64,000 nt of DNA from Gelidibacter sediminis (GTDB lineage Bacteria > Bacteroidota > Bacteroidia > Flavobacteriales > Flavobacteriaceae), in assembly GCF_004364975.1 (NCBI RefSeq), contig NZ_SOBW01000008.1, positions 1,238,610-1,302,609 on the forward strand, written 5' to 3'. Both the position numbers and the translations under genes were made by a program. Below the pieces are notes generated by a model. It had not been told where the DNA came from. It was given only the letters and a program-made list of their open reading frames with translations, and searched no databases. Of this stretch, positions 1-9,600 are shown piece by piece. Each line of letters starts with the position of its first letter. Within the stretch, counting starts at the first letter, position 1.

Positions 1-2
1 GT

Positions 3-641
3 GTAATAGTGGAAATCATGAATGAGGATGGTACTATGGCACGCTTGCCTCAGTTAATGAAAGTTGCTGAAAAGTTTGACCTCAAAATTGTTTCTATTGA
101 AGATCTTGTAGCCTACCGAATGCAACACGATTCCTTAATTGAAAAAAAGGAGGACTTTGAAATTGTTACCCGTTTTGGTAAATTCAGATTAAGAGCCTAC
201 CAACAAACTACAAATAGCCAAGTACACATTGCCTTAACCAAAGGTGCCTGGAAAACAAATGAGCCGGTCTTAACAAGAGTCAACTCTACGCTTGTAAATA
301 ATGATATTCTAGGAACCCTAACTAACAATGCTGATAAAAAACTGGACAACATGTTTAAATTGGTTAATGAAGAAGGCAAAGGCGCCATTCTTTTTATCAA
401 CCAGCAACACCAATCTACCGACTTGTTGAACCGTCTAAAGACATTAAAGCGGGAGCAGAATCATAAAGATGTGATCAAAGCACCGAGCATTGCCATGGAC
501 AACAAAGATTTTGGAATTGGGGCACAGATTCTTCATGATCTGAACATACACAAACTCCTTTTAATGTCTAATAGCGAGCACACCAAACGTGTGGGGATCA
601 TTGGGTATGGATTGGAGATTGTAGACCATGTCGATTACTAG
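3..641 (+). CDS. ribB: 3,4-dihydroxy-2-butanone-4-phosphate synthase, C-terminal part with degenerate GTP cyclohydrolase II domain (5' cut by window)
   Basis: The reading frame is open to the left edge, so only the 3' part of the gene is present. It opens with the DHBP synthase signature NEDGTMARLPQL, followed by the end of that domain (IVSIEDLVAYR). DHBP synthase makes the four-carbon precursor of riboflavin from ribulose 5-phosphate in the cytoplasm. From about residue 50 the protein follows the GTP cyclohydrolase II fold, but the zinc cysteines are absent: the usual ECLTGD and RCDCG segments read TLVNND and TNNADK. The second domain is therefore probably not a cyclohydrolase. RibBA-like proteins with a non-functional second half are known in this phylum. 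The stop overlaps by four bases the stop of the convergent lipoprotein gene. Confidence 0.9.
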   Translation, partial: VIVEIMNEDGTMARLPQLMKVAEKFDLKIVSIEDLVAYRMQHDSLIEKKEDFEIVTRFGKFRLRAYQQTTNSQVHIALTKGAWKTNEPVLTRVNSTLVNNDILGTLTNNADKKLDNMFKLVNEEGKGAILFINQQHQSTDLLNRLKTLKREQNHKDVIKAPSIAMDNKDFGIGAQILHDLNIHKLLLMSNSEHTKRVGIIGYGLEIVDHVDY

Positions 642-1600
642 TCCACAACTTCAAACACCTTAAACAACCCTTTACTTCTTGTATTGGGGACCTCTGAGAT
701 AAAGGCATACGTGCCAGGTTTTAAATCGGCATAAAAATATCCAGTCTTACCAGCAGCCATGTCATTAACCCCACCTAAAAACGTAATACCTTTAGGCACT
801 GGGGTAATTAACCCTTTGGCATTAGACCAATCCATCCAAGCTTCCAACGCCTCTTCTTTAGCACCTGGTTTTAGTTGTACCAAATTTAGATCGTGCCATA
901 TAAAATTTTCATGTTTCTTTTGATCTTTAACATATACTGAAAAAATCTGCTTCCCTTTGCTGATCTCCTTGTCATAAGATATGCCGTCAACGCCAGATAG
1001 CACAATATTAACCGTGGGTTCTGGTGGTTGATTTCCACTTAGTTCCTCCGTAACAATAATTGGTTTGGCCATGCCCATAAGGGTGTGAAATTTTCCGTTT
1101 GGCATTTTTACATAACACTCCATGATATAATACCCCGGATCCAGCTTTAATGTGGTAATGGCCGTATGCTGGGGTGCTATTAAGCCCGACCCACCGGAGA
1201 AAATAATATCGGAATACCATGTTGGCAAACTAGAAAAAGCAGCAAATCCTTCTGCATCTTTTCCGGCGTTTATTAAGTCCATCCCTTCTTCAAACACGGG
1301 CGCGAGATCCTTAATGGTATTGTCAATAGTGATTCCTTCTGGATACTTGTCCAATAAAAAGAAATGGGTTTCATTAGAAAGGTTTTGGTACTTGAAAGTA
1401 TTCCATCCGGAAGGAATAGTATCCACAGACTGAAACTCCATACTCCGTGTTATGATGTCTATAACATTTGATGGTTCTTTAACTACCTGTTCAACCGGAA
1501 ATGAATTCTCGTTCATGGCTTCAGTTCTTTTTTCATTTTTACAGTTGAACATACAGTATGATAATATTAAAGCGTAAATTTTAATTTTATGAATTTTCAT
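638..1600 (-). CDS. Lipoprotein with two cupredoxin-like repeat units, function unknown
   Basis: 320 residues. The N-terminus has a basic start, a hydrophobic stretch and a lipobox ending MFNC, so it is probably an outer-membrane or periplasmic lipoprotein. Two homologous units follow. Each has a helical GxxxEE/L segment, then a glycine-rich turn, then a beta segment: LDPGYYIMECYVKMPNGK with H and GM further on in the first unit, and LKPGTYAFISEV in the second. This pattern resembles the cupredoxin-like domain of secreted bacterial proteins (LxPGxYxLxC...H..GM). The first unit keeps candidate copper ligands (C, H, M); the second lacks the Cys and His. No function is recognised. It lies tail to tail with ribB and is not obviously in an operon with the next gene, 270 bp upstream. 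Confidence 0.75.
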   Translation of the reverse strand: MKIHKIKIYALILSYCMFNCKNEKRTEAMNENSFPVEQVVKEPSNVIDIITRSMEFQSVDTIPSGWNTFKYQNLSNETHFFLLDKYPEGITIDNTIKDLAPVFEEGMDLINAGKDAEGFAAFSSLPTWYSDIIFSGGSGLIAPQHTAITTLKLDPGYYIMECYVKMPNGKFHTLMGMAKPIIVTEELSGNQPPEPTVNIVLSGVDGISYDKEISKGKQIFSVYVKDQKKHENFIWHDLNLVQLKPGAKEEALEAWMDWSNAKGLITPVPKGITFLGGVNDMAAGKTGYFYADLKPGTYAFISEVPNTRSKGLFKVFEVVD

Positions 1601-1780
1601 AATTTCTGATTTCTATATATAAAATTAATAAGAAGATTAAGGATGGCTACTGCTCTATCACTATATTAAAATCCAATAACGTGAAGGATTGTAATAAACA
1701 GATACATTTTGAATTTCTACTATTTTAATTCAAATTGTAAATACGTTTTCTGTAGAGCATATATGAAATGTTAAAGCATT

Positions 1781-1822
1781 ATAAAACCCCAAGTAATTAT
1801 ATCCATCCATTAGGGGTTTTAT
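1781..1822 (-). terminator. Probable rho-independent terminator
   Basis: Inverted repeat ATAAAACCCC / GGGGTTTTAT with a loop of about 22 bases lies 48 bp past the stop of the ScyD-like gene on the minus strand. On that strand the stem ends in GGGGTTTTAT and a T-rich stretch. The long loop makes it a weaker call. The rest of the 1601-1869 gap is AT-rich with nothing recognisable. Confidence 0.5.
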
Positions 1823-1869
1823 ATTGCTTTTAATAGGTTATCTATTTTACGTCATAATTTGACAAAAGA

Positions 1870-3048
1870 TCAATCGGCATTATCAAAATGCAACATCCTA
1901 ACCGAACTTAAATTTTCCAATACCCATAAATTTCCATCTTTATCAAATGTGATTGCTCCTGGCAAACTCAACCCAGTAACTGCTGTATCAAAAGTGCCAT
2001 CTAGATGATAGCGACTTATTTTACCGCCTATTGGAGATAAACCAGGGATGCCCAAGAGTGAAAACCAACTATTTGCATCAAGTTCTACAACGTAAAGCAT
2101 TCCATCAGGCCCAATTTCTACATCAATCACAGAAGTTAGTCCATCTATTAACAGTTCATAATCGTCAGTTACATTTCTCTGATCAAGAACAACATTTGTA
2201 GCTCCAGCTCTTATTTTCCATACACGTGATCGTCCAATTGGAAACACGCCATCTTGAGGGCCCAATGCGCCCGTAAGTTCCCCAATATAAATATGGCCAT
2301 CAGCATCTTCAGCAATTGATGTTGGAACTGGTTGTGCATAGCAATCAATTTCTTTATCCCTCCCAGCGTTCCATCTTACAAGATAATCTCCATTGTTATC
2401 TATTGGAGGAGTTAGAATAGCCAAATAGTCTATTTCTCCAGTTTCTGAAGTTTTTAGAACCGTATTTCCGGCAGCATCTGCAACATAAACCGTTTGTCCT
2501 AATGAAGCCATTACCTTATAAGGGTTGTTTTGCGGACCAGCACTAAAACCATCTATGGCTTCGCATTGTTGATTTTTCCATTGGATACCTTTAAAAGCAT
2601 CTGGGTCATGATCACGTTCAAAAGCAGCAAGATCTGCAACCATGCGCACATTGCCATAGGACGCTTTATACAATTCGCCATTTTTAGCAAGATCTGAGCC
2701 GGCGCTTACCACAAAGGCATTACCACTAGAAACTGCAGCTATACCTTGAATGTCAGTAGCACTATTTACGGATGTCATTGTTTTTACACTGCCATGTTTT
2801 ATGACTTCAATGGTTTTTTCGTTAACGCCATTAACAGCCACCATAATACTACCATCGGGAGCCGCTGAAATATCGTATACCGTTCCATTAAATTGATACG
2901 CATTATGATTTAATTGCTGCGTTTTATTTTGTAATTGAGCCTCGGTTGTCGAGACATCCGTTTCAAGCGGGTCTGTTTCACAGGATACGATGAGCGAAAG
3001 AAATACTAAATAAATTGGGGCAACCTTAAACTTTAATTGTGTTTTCAT
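1870..3048 (-). CDS. ScyD/ScyE-family beta-propeller lipoprotein
   Basis: 392 residues with a lipoprotein signal (hydrophobic core, lipobox IVSC at about residue 23). The remainder is made of propeller-like blades: repeated D-G-x-hydrophobic turns such as AAPDGSIMVAV, AEDADGHIYIGEL, IGPDGMLYVVEL and FDKDGNLWVLEN. The order of NNPYKVMA, YVADAAGNTVLKT, PVPTSIA, GELTGALGPQDG and VIDVEIGPDG matches the ScyD/ScyE family, named after cyanobacterial scytonemin genes but widespread as secreted propellers of unknown activity. There are no scytonemin genes nearby, so a role in that pathway is not implied. It is one of three adjacent minus-strand lipoprotein genes, probably separate transcripts. Confidence 0.8.
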   Translation of the reverse strand: MKTQLKFKVAPIYLVFLSLIVSCETDPLETDVSTTEAQLQNKTQQLNHNAYQFNGTVYDISAAPDGSIMVAVNGVNEKTIEVIKHGSVKTMTSVNSATDIQGIAAVSSGNAFVVSAGSDLAKNGELYKASYGNVRMVADLAAFERDHDPDAFKGIQWKNQQCEAIDGFSAGPQNNPYKVMASLGQTVYVADAAGNTVLKTSETGEIDYLAILTPPIDNNGDYLVRWNAGRDKEIDCYAQPVPTSIAEDADGHIYIGELTGALGPQDGVFPIGRSRVWKIRAGATNVVLDQRNVTDDYELLIDGLTSVIDVEIGPDGMLYVVELDANSWFSLLGIPGLSPIGGKISRYHLDGTFDTAVTGLSLPGAITFDKDGNLWVLENLSSVRMLHFDNAD

Positions 3049-3254
3049 GATGTACTAATATATTTAATGATTAATAATTGCATTATGCTTATGTTTCATA
3101 TGTAAAGTTTTTAATCTATAAGTTTTCCGAAGCCCTAGAACTGTCTTGCCAATTTGAATTTTATAATCAAACCTATATATAATTAAAAATCAGCCGCCTG
3201 GGGAATTCAGGAGAGCTCCTTGCATCCTTCTCATTCTTTTCATTGTAATCATAT

Positions 3255-3869
3255 TTATAAATGCTCTAATTGTTTTAAATCTAGCATAGCAATGGATTGC
3301 CATACGGCATCATAAGATAATCCATAACTTTCCAGGGTGATTCCAAACCGCATAGCATATAAAAACGAGACGCGATAAAAGTTGTCTTGCTTCACATATG
3401 TCTCTAGAACTTTCAATCCATTTTTTTCATATGTTTTTTGATATTGTGAAGGCTTTTCATTGTTTATTTGAAGAGTCTGCGCCATGTAATGCGATTGAAT
3501 GGCCAACAAACCATCCTTACTAGCACCGTCAACAATGCTCACAATTAATTTCTTATCCGTGTTATTTTTATAAACGGCACCGGCAGATGCAATATCCTTT
3601 TGTGGGATTTGGCTTTCGGTAAATTCAATCCGTTTTAGTTCGCCCAATTGTACTGGTAACCAATGTTGAAATTGCGCTTCCGTAGCGGGTTCTGTTACTT
3701 TTAAATGGTCACGGAAGTCTTCTGCATTTTTTGAGTTTTTTACGACTTTAACAGACTCATTGATGATTTGCACATCTTCAATAATACCTCTGCTTTTCTC
3801 TTTTCCACAAGAAAACAGACAGAAGACGCCACATAAAAGGGCTACTATGGATTGGAATGGATAGTTCAT
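3255..3869 (-). CDS. Putative lipoprotein, function unknown
   Basis: 204 residues. A hydrophobic N-terminus ends in a lipobox at FSCGKEK, followed by an acidic and polar body without cysteines. I recognise no domain. A region reading LLAIQSHYMAQTLQ and a tyrosine-rich C-terminal part (YRVSFLYAMRFG, ESYGLSYDAVW) suggest a compact secreted domain. It is the first of three same-strand lipoproteins but has 200 bp between it and the ScyD-like gene. That gap holds only a 17-codon ATG frame (3192-3245) that I do not regard as a gene. Confidence 0.65.
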   Translation of the reverse strand: MNYPFQSIVALLCGVFCLFSCGKEKSRGIIEDVQIINESVKVVKNSKNAEDFRDHLKVTEPATEAQFQHWLPVQLGELKRIEFTESQIPQKDIASAGAVYKNNTDKKLIVSIVDGASKDGLLAIQSHYMAQTLQINNEKPSQYQKTYEKNGLKVLETYVKQDNFYRVSFLYAMRFGITLESYGLSYDAVWQSIAMLDLKQLEHL

Positions 3870-4019
3870 TTGAATATTTATTAAATTTTGTACTACAGCT
3901 CCCTGCTGCCATACTTACTCCTGATGATTGTGTTGCATTTTATATATTATTTTGACCTGCACTTACAGAAACAAGTATTTCATTTCATATAAGTATACAT
4001 GCTTGGGACTTTCTATGCT

Positions 4020-4525
4020 TCAAAATCTCTTAACTAAAATTCTTTTCGAGATTTGTCCTTCCGCAGTGGTAATTTTGATAAAGTTAACACCATCCAGGTA
4101 CTTGCTTACATCTATGTAATTCATATCTCGCGATGAAAATATTAATCTTCCTTGAATGTCAAATAACTCCAATCTATCTATATCTTGACGGAAGAAATAT
4201 TGACAATTCTTGAAATTGGATTAGGATGATTCATCACACCTGAAGCCTTATAATTTCTGGAATTCAGGTTACACTTCACTTTAATTACAGCATCTGTAGA
4301 GACTAACTTAGTAGAGGTTAAAGATGAGCCTTCATATACAACCGCATGTACAATAACATAAACACCATCTTTAAGACCAGATACATCTATTGGTCCAATT
4401 TATAGACTATTGAGATTGTTTAATAATTCTTTTACAATAGTATATTGACCAGGCACTACAGTGACCTTGTTACCTTTATTAGCCAAGTACAATTGATTGT
4501 CTCTCCATTTATAATTCAATCCTTC
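4020..4525 (-). pseudogene. Decayed C-terminus of a secreted protein with T9SS type A sorting domain
   Basis: Reading the minus strand gives a coding-like stretch (KWRDNQLYLANKGNKVTVVPGQ, then after an in-frame TAA IGPIDVSGLKDGVYVIVHAV) that runs into NHPNPIS, the usual PNP start of a type A sorting domain. After a stop and a frameshift it continues with LELFDIQGRLIF, then VSKYLDGVNFIKITT and a basic C-terminus ending ILVKRF-stop, the classic end of such a domain. At least one stop and one frameshift break it, and no start or N-terminal part remains. The upstream end abuts the 3' end of the DUF4412 gene. T9SS tails direct cargo across the outer membrane in Bacteroidota. Confidence 0.75.
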
Positions 4526-6228
4526 TTAAACATTTGAGCCCCTGATAAAAAACTCATGGCTTTATAATCTTTTTTGTTAATGGTATTTGGCGTCTGTTTA
4601 AGTGATACTGCGGAAATCCTGAAATTATTTTTAGCTTTCTTTTTATCTATATATTCCATCTCCATAACCAAGCTGTTTGTAAATTGCTTGGCCAATCTCG
4701 GATCTAAATCAGGGAGTTTCATATTTTTATTAGCACCGAAGTTGAAAAAGTTGGGCAAGGCCAATTTTGCCTCTGTGGTGTGGTATACATTTACAATATA
4801 CTTTTCATGAATCAACTGTAACCCTTTACAGTTATAGTTTAAAATATATTTACCAGGCAACTCTTTCACTTCATAATCTATTTCCGAATTATCGACTTTA
4901 ACTTCAGGAATTGCATAGATCTGTAGTACATTTTGATTACCCTGAAGCTTCATAAACATTACCATGGTATTCAACTCATTGTCAAAGAGCATCGTCATTG
5001 TGCCCATATCCTTAATCTGTGGGTCAACCATTTGGGTAGCGGTATAAGGCGCATTTTCTTTAATCAAAATGGTCATTTCTATATTGTTTTTTTTCTTTGA
5101 ATCCATGACCATAAGTGTTTTATACTCCCAGTCAAAATCATAAGAATCAGGAAGCATATCTACAGTCACTTTATTGTTGCGCATCGAATTTTTTGCAGAT
5201 TTTATCATGCCCTTGGAATCACTAGTATCATAATCTTCATCAGATGCTGCATCTCTATTTTTTTCTTTATTAAAAGATCCCATGAGGGCTCCCATCATAT
5301 CCTGTCCTCGTGAACGCACCTCTCTGGCAGGTGGCAATTGCACTTCTACTGGTTTATAATCATACACCAATAAACTCTCGCCAGGGGGCATCATGTCCAT
5401 TTGAAAGCCATCAGAGGGCTGATTTACTGCAGACTTGTTCGTATAAATCTCAACGAGACGGTTTTGATCGTCAAATAGCACATAGCTTCCTTCATAGCCA
5501 GGTTCGTTTAAAAACTCGAACTTGGTATAGGTTTTCCCCCTATTGGTTTGCTTGATCTCTTTAAAATCTTCATACCTAAATTGTTCCGGTTTATAGATAA
5601 AAGCAAATTCTACAATTCCATTAAAAGGATTGGGTGTTAGACCTTGGTCTTGTTGTTTTTGAAGCTGCGCCATAAAAGGTTCTGGTGGTAATTTATAGCC
5701 TTCTACAATCATGGTTGGCCCCATCATACCCTGTCCTGCTGAAGCCATCAATGACGATTTATTGAAAGCATTTTCTTTTTCATTATAACCATATATAAAA
5801 CCTTCACTATCTATATATCCCCCTTTTGGTTGGTCGTCTTGTTTTATCCTAACAGCAATCTGATCAGCATCAAAAAATTGGATTTGGTTTAAATTTCCAT
5901 TTTCATGAAGGAGTATGACGACATCTTCCTTAAAGAAGTCTTTTTTAGCTGCTGTATGCAAACCTAGTGACGCATTGCCGGTGGTAATTTCAGATTGGTT
6001 TTCAGTTTCTGATGGTTTATTAGATGTCGTGTTAGATTTATCCTTTTTAGAGGTGACATCATCTATGGTTTTTTCAGTTTTTTCTGTGACAACCTCATCG
6101 GTTTTTCTCAGAATTGTGCGCTCTACAGCCTGTTCTGCTTTTTTCTTTAGCTTTTTAAATATTTGGGCTTCAGCGGTTAAACTCATACATAAACAAAGCA
6201 TTGTGCATAAAATATATCGTGTTCTCAT
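4516..6228 (-). CDS. Secreted DUF4412-type protein
   Basis: 570 residues with a signal peptide (cleavage likely after SLTAEA). A lysine- and glutamate-rich helical segment follows (KKLKKKAEQAVERTILRKTDE), then a Ser/Thr/Asn linker. The C-terminal third carries the DUF4412 pattern: LPDSYDFDWEYKTLMVM, a central stretch rich in methionine (MGTMTMLFDNELNTMVMFMK) and a late beta-rich section. Function is unknown; proteins of this kind are abundant and secreted in Bacteroidetes. It is the last gene of a minus-strand operon with the VWA lipoprotein, 11 bp after the Tic20-like gene. Confidence 0.75.
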   Translation of the reverse strand: MRTRYILCTMLCLCMSLTAEAQIFKKLKKKAEQAVERTILRKTDEVVTEKTEKTIDDVTSKKDKSNTTSNKPSETENQSEITTGNASLGLHTAAKKDFFKEDVVILLHENGNLNQIQFFDADQIAVRIKQDDQPKGGYIDSEGFIYGYNEKENAFNKSSLMASAGQGMMGPTMIVEGYKLPPEPFMAQLQKQQDQGLTPNPFNGIVEFAFIYKPEQFRYEDFKEIKQTNRGKTYTKFEFLNEPGYEGSYVLFDDQNRLVEIYTNKSAVNQPSDGFQMDMMPPGESLLVYDYKPVEVQLPPAREVRSRGQDMMGALMGSFNKEKNRDAASDEDYDTSDSKGMIKSAKNSMRNNKVTVDMLPDSYDFDWEYKTLMVMDSKKKNNIEMTILIKENAPYTATQMVDPQIKDMGTMTMLFDNELNTMVMFMKLQGNQNVLQIYAIPEVKVDNSEIDYEVKELPGKYILNYNCKGLQLIHEKYIVNVYHTTEAKLALPNFFNFGANKNMKLPDLDPRLAKQFTNSLVMEMEYIDKKKAKNNFRISAVSLKQTPNTINKKDYKAMSFLSGAQMFKKD

Positions 6229-6239
6229 AATAATTTTCT

Positions 6240-6605
6240 TTAAATGTTATTGAACCATTTTATATAGAATTCACCCATTAAGGGCACTGGTTTTGTTTTC
6301 TCATTAATAGCGTTCATTAATCCCATAATCCACATATATAGTAATATACAGACACCTATGAGATTGATCAACCAACCCAAATATGGTATGTAATTAAGCA
6401 ACCCCAGGGCCAATCCTGTTAGGGCCAGACCAAAGGATTGAATAATATGAAATTTTGCAAAGGCATTTTTCTTTTCAGCATTCATTATAAAGGCGATTAT
6501 TAAACCTAAAATGGTTAAATAGGCTATTAATGCTATTGTTTTACCTTCTAATGCGTTGGTGTTTGAGTGTGTTGTTTCCATAAATTCACATTTGTTATTA
6601 TTCAT
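6240..6605 (-). CDS. Tic20/DUF4870-like membrane protein
   Basis: 121 residues with three or four hydrophobic segments (IALIAYLTILGLIIAFIM, FGLALTGLALGLLNYI, LINLIGVCILLYMWIMGLMNA). The layout G-K-T-I-A-x-I-A-Y, then FHIIQSFGLAL, then LMNAINEKTKPVPLMGEFY matches the DUF4870 / Tic20-like family of small inner-membrane proteins. The family has no settled biochemical role in bacteria. The start used gives a 3-bp gap to the upstream stop; a second ATG (METTHSN) lies 8 codons later and is an equally good start. Co-transcription with the VWA lipoprotein upstream and the DUF4412 gene downstream is very likely. Confidence 0.75.
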   Translation of the reverse strand: MNNNKCEFMETTHSNTNALEGKTIALIAYLTILGLIIAFIMNAEKKNAFAKFHIIQSFGLALTGLALGLLNYIPYLGWLINLIGVCILLYMWIMGLMNAINEKTKPVPLMGEFYIKWFNNI

Positions 6606-6608
6606 TCT

Positions 6609-9600
6609 TTACCCATTGCATCCCATAGCTTCCATGTCAATGTCTCCAATTATTTTATTAAGACCCCAAGCTATTTTATTACTTTTAAAACCAACTGTTT
6701 CTACAGCTACCTCACATGCAAATTGCTTGAGTTGAGTCCTAATTTTAGCGTCCATTCCAGATGCATCCATCAATAAAATAGTTTCAGAAACAATGGCATA
6801 GAGCTTAACTAATGTAATACCGTATATTGCAACAATAGCCAGGGCATGAGAGCCAATTGGATGCAATGCCTTGAGACGGCCCAATACTTTCATAAGTGCA
6901 CCCAATGCCTCTAAATAAGGTTCAGCACCTGAGGTGTCATATGGCAGCTCGCTGCTTCCGCCTCCACTTCCATTGGGTAGCATACCATATACTTCTCCAG
7001 TTTTCCCATCTATATTCCAAAAGGCTTTTGAGCTTGCGCTAGAATCGAAGATTTTGTATTTTGAATTTCTGTATATCCGCTCTCTCCAATACAGAAGATC
7101 ATCTTTATTAATACTATCCAACCATTTGGATTCACGAGCATCTGAAAGATTAATCCATGATTTATCCGCCAATTGTTTAAATGTACTATCTTCAAATAGC
7201 TCATATTCTCTGATGGCAAGTTGCGACGTCTTATACATCGTTGTTTTAAATGCTGCTAAAGGGCTGGTTCCAATGGTGGTATATTGTGATGTCGGAAAGT
7301 AATCGAATTGAGACATGGCTTTTGAGGTGATAAAACCAGGTTTTAGAGTTTGCATCCCAATTTTCAAACCATTTGCATAAGTCAAAGATTTTTGAGATGC
7401 TATATCATATAGAGGGCCGATGAGATTTAAAACAGAACCAGAAATAGAGAGTTGTCCCTTCTCATAAACTTCTCTGGCTTCTATTGGTTTATTATCTATA
7501 AATAATTCACCCCAATCTCGTGTGCTCAACTTATAGTTTAGCAAATCTGTGACAGCAGCAGCATAAGTTGGTCCATTCCCTTCAAAATAAAGCTGGGTGC
7601 TACCCAACATAAAATCGTTAACCTCTTTTGCCAAAGCATCAGTAATATCGCCCTTTCGATGAATATCATTTTCCCATCCTGCCAGTACACGTTTGACAGT
7701 AGGCTGATTTGCGTATTTAAGTTTTAGATAAACACCAATAATCCTTGGACCTAACTGAGCCATGTTGGAAAATTGATAGTTACAACTCGCGTTAAGGCGA
7801 TTATTATCAATAGCTATGGTAACATGTCTTTGTTCAGTTTTAGCTGTTGAAAAATAACTAAAAGTATAAGGGTGTATTTCGATTTTTTCTAAATAGGAAA
7901 TGATAGCCTCAATGGTCTTTTTAGGATCATTGGCAAGTATATGCATCCCATCAGTAATGGTAGCCATATGATTAAATGTATTGACCACACTCTTATTTTC
8001 TGTGGCAATCACATTCAGAATTATTGCTGGAGGTCCATTTTTATAGCTAGCTTCATTATTTGGATGATAGTTGTCATCGTTATGTCCGTCTGTCGCAAAA
8101 ATCACTAAATCTGCATCAGTATTTGATGCTTTTAACAACCAAGTATATAGTGACGAAGGGGTTATCCAGTGTGTAATAATTGCATCTGGATAATTTACCT
8201 TAATCCTATCTTGCAAGTTAGTCACAAAAGCATCCATCTGATCACCTCTATACTCAGCTGGCATGCTCATTGAAGCATCTGACAGAATTAATATTCTAGG
8301 TATCTTTTGATTACTTTCTAAGAGCGCACTCACTGGTTGGCCACCATCGGTAATTAAAAAATCCTTAGCGGAAAGCCCTTCCACAATTTCACCTTGTTCA
8401 TCTCTTGGAGAAACTGATAATTTAACCTTTGGATACCCCACAGGTTTTGCTACGGCATCTAGATATTTAATGCGACTTTGTAAATTTTTATCAGTTTTAG
8501 CTTTAATGGCAACACCATTAATTTTTGCTGACAAGTTTCCTTTAGGAAGTGTAATGCGTCTGCCCCCCAAGGTAATAGGATCTACCAGCTTAGAATGCGA
8601 TTCCATATACGTTGCATCTTCACCAATAGCTTGCAAAGCAAAAGCAGGTGTGAATGTTCGAATACTTTGTATTGGTGTAACGCGTCTGACTTCTGGAATC
8701 AAATTATCCAAAAACATGATATTTAACTGTCTCCCTACTAAATCCTTCGCTAACCATTCATGGTCAATAAGTACTTGTTCATTTTCAGGAGTAATTGAAT
8801 CTCTATAAGTAAGTACAATTTGTACTTTATCAAGATTTTCAATTGGTTTCTTTGCCGCTGTAATGGTATTATTTTTATCTCTTAAACTTCCAAATGGGAC
8901 ATCCGGATCACATAGATGAGCATAAAATATTTTACCTTCATGCTTCAATTCTACTGTTGGGGTTGAAGTATTATCCCATCTAAAATCAAATGTTCTGTAA
9001 TTATAATTGGACGGCAAGTTTAAATCGTTCCAAATTTTTTCACCTAATTGATGGGCCAAATTGCTATCGTTATCCACCCCCTTACCATTAAATTCCGTGT
9101 AACCTGAGTAGCCCAATTCATCAGCCCACCTATTCATTTGTTTTTCAGAAATTTTAGGTTCAAATGGTCTATTAATATCGCGTAAAAAAAACTTGATTGT
9201 TTCTTCAGGTTTAATCTTAGTATGTTCATGTACTATCCTTGCATTAAATCCTGCTTTTTGATACATGTAGGTCAGCAATTCAGCTTTTTCTTGAACCGTG
9301 GCCATTCCACTCCGTAAGGCATATTTCCATCCCCATTTTAAAGCATTGCTCTTACCTATTTTACTTATTTCTGTGGGAATTAATAGCAGTTGATTTTTTA
9401 CAAAATCAAACATCTTTTCTGGGTCAGCCTCTAGTATAAGAACCTCCATCTGACCTTGCAAATGATCGGGGCTTGTTTTTAAATAATGCAACAGCTCTTC
9501 CCATACTTTATAAGGCACTTTTCCGGCACCTTCAAATTCAGGGTCGCTAGCACAACTTAAAGCTGCTGCTGGCAATGATAATGCTATCGACCCTAATGCG

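Noticed and set aside
3192..3245. 17-codon ATG frame (MKRMRRMQ...) before the ScyD-like gene
   Set aside because: Too short, no conservation evidence and no attenuator structure; probably chance.
3928..4119. Plus-strand 63-codon frame at 3.9-4.1 kb
   Set aside because: It is the antisense of the decayed T9SS sorting domain, which is the better explanation of the coding signal there.
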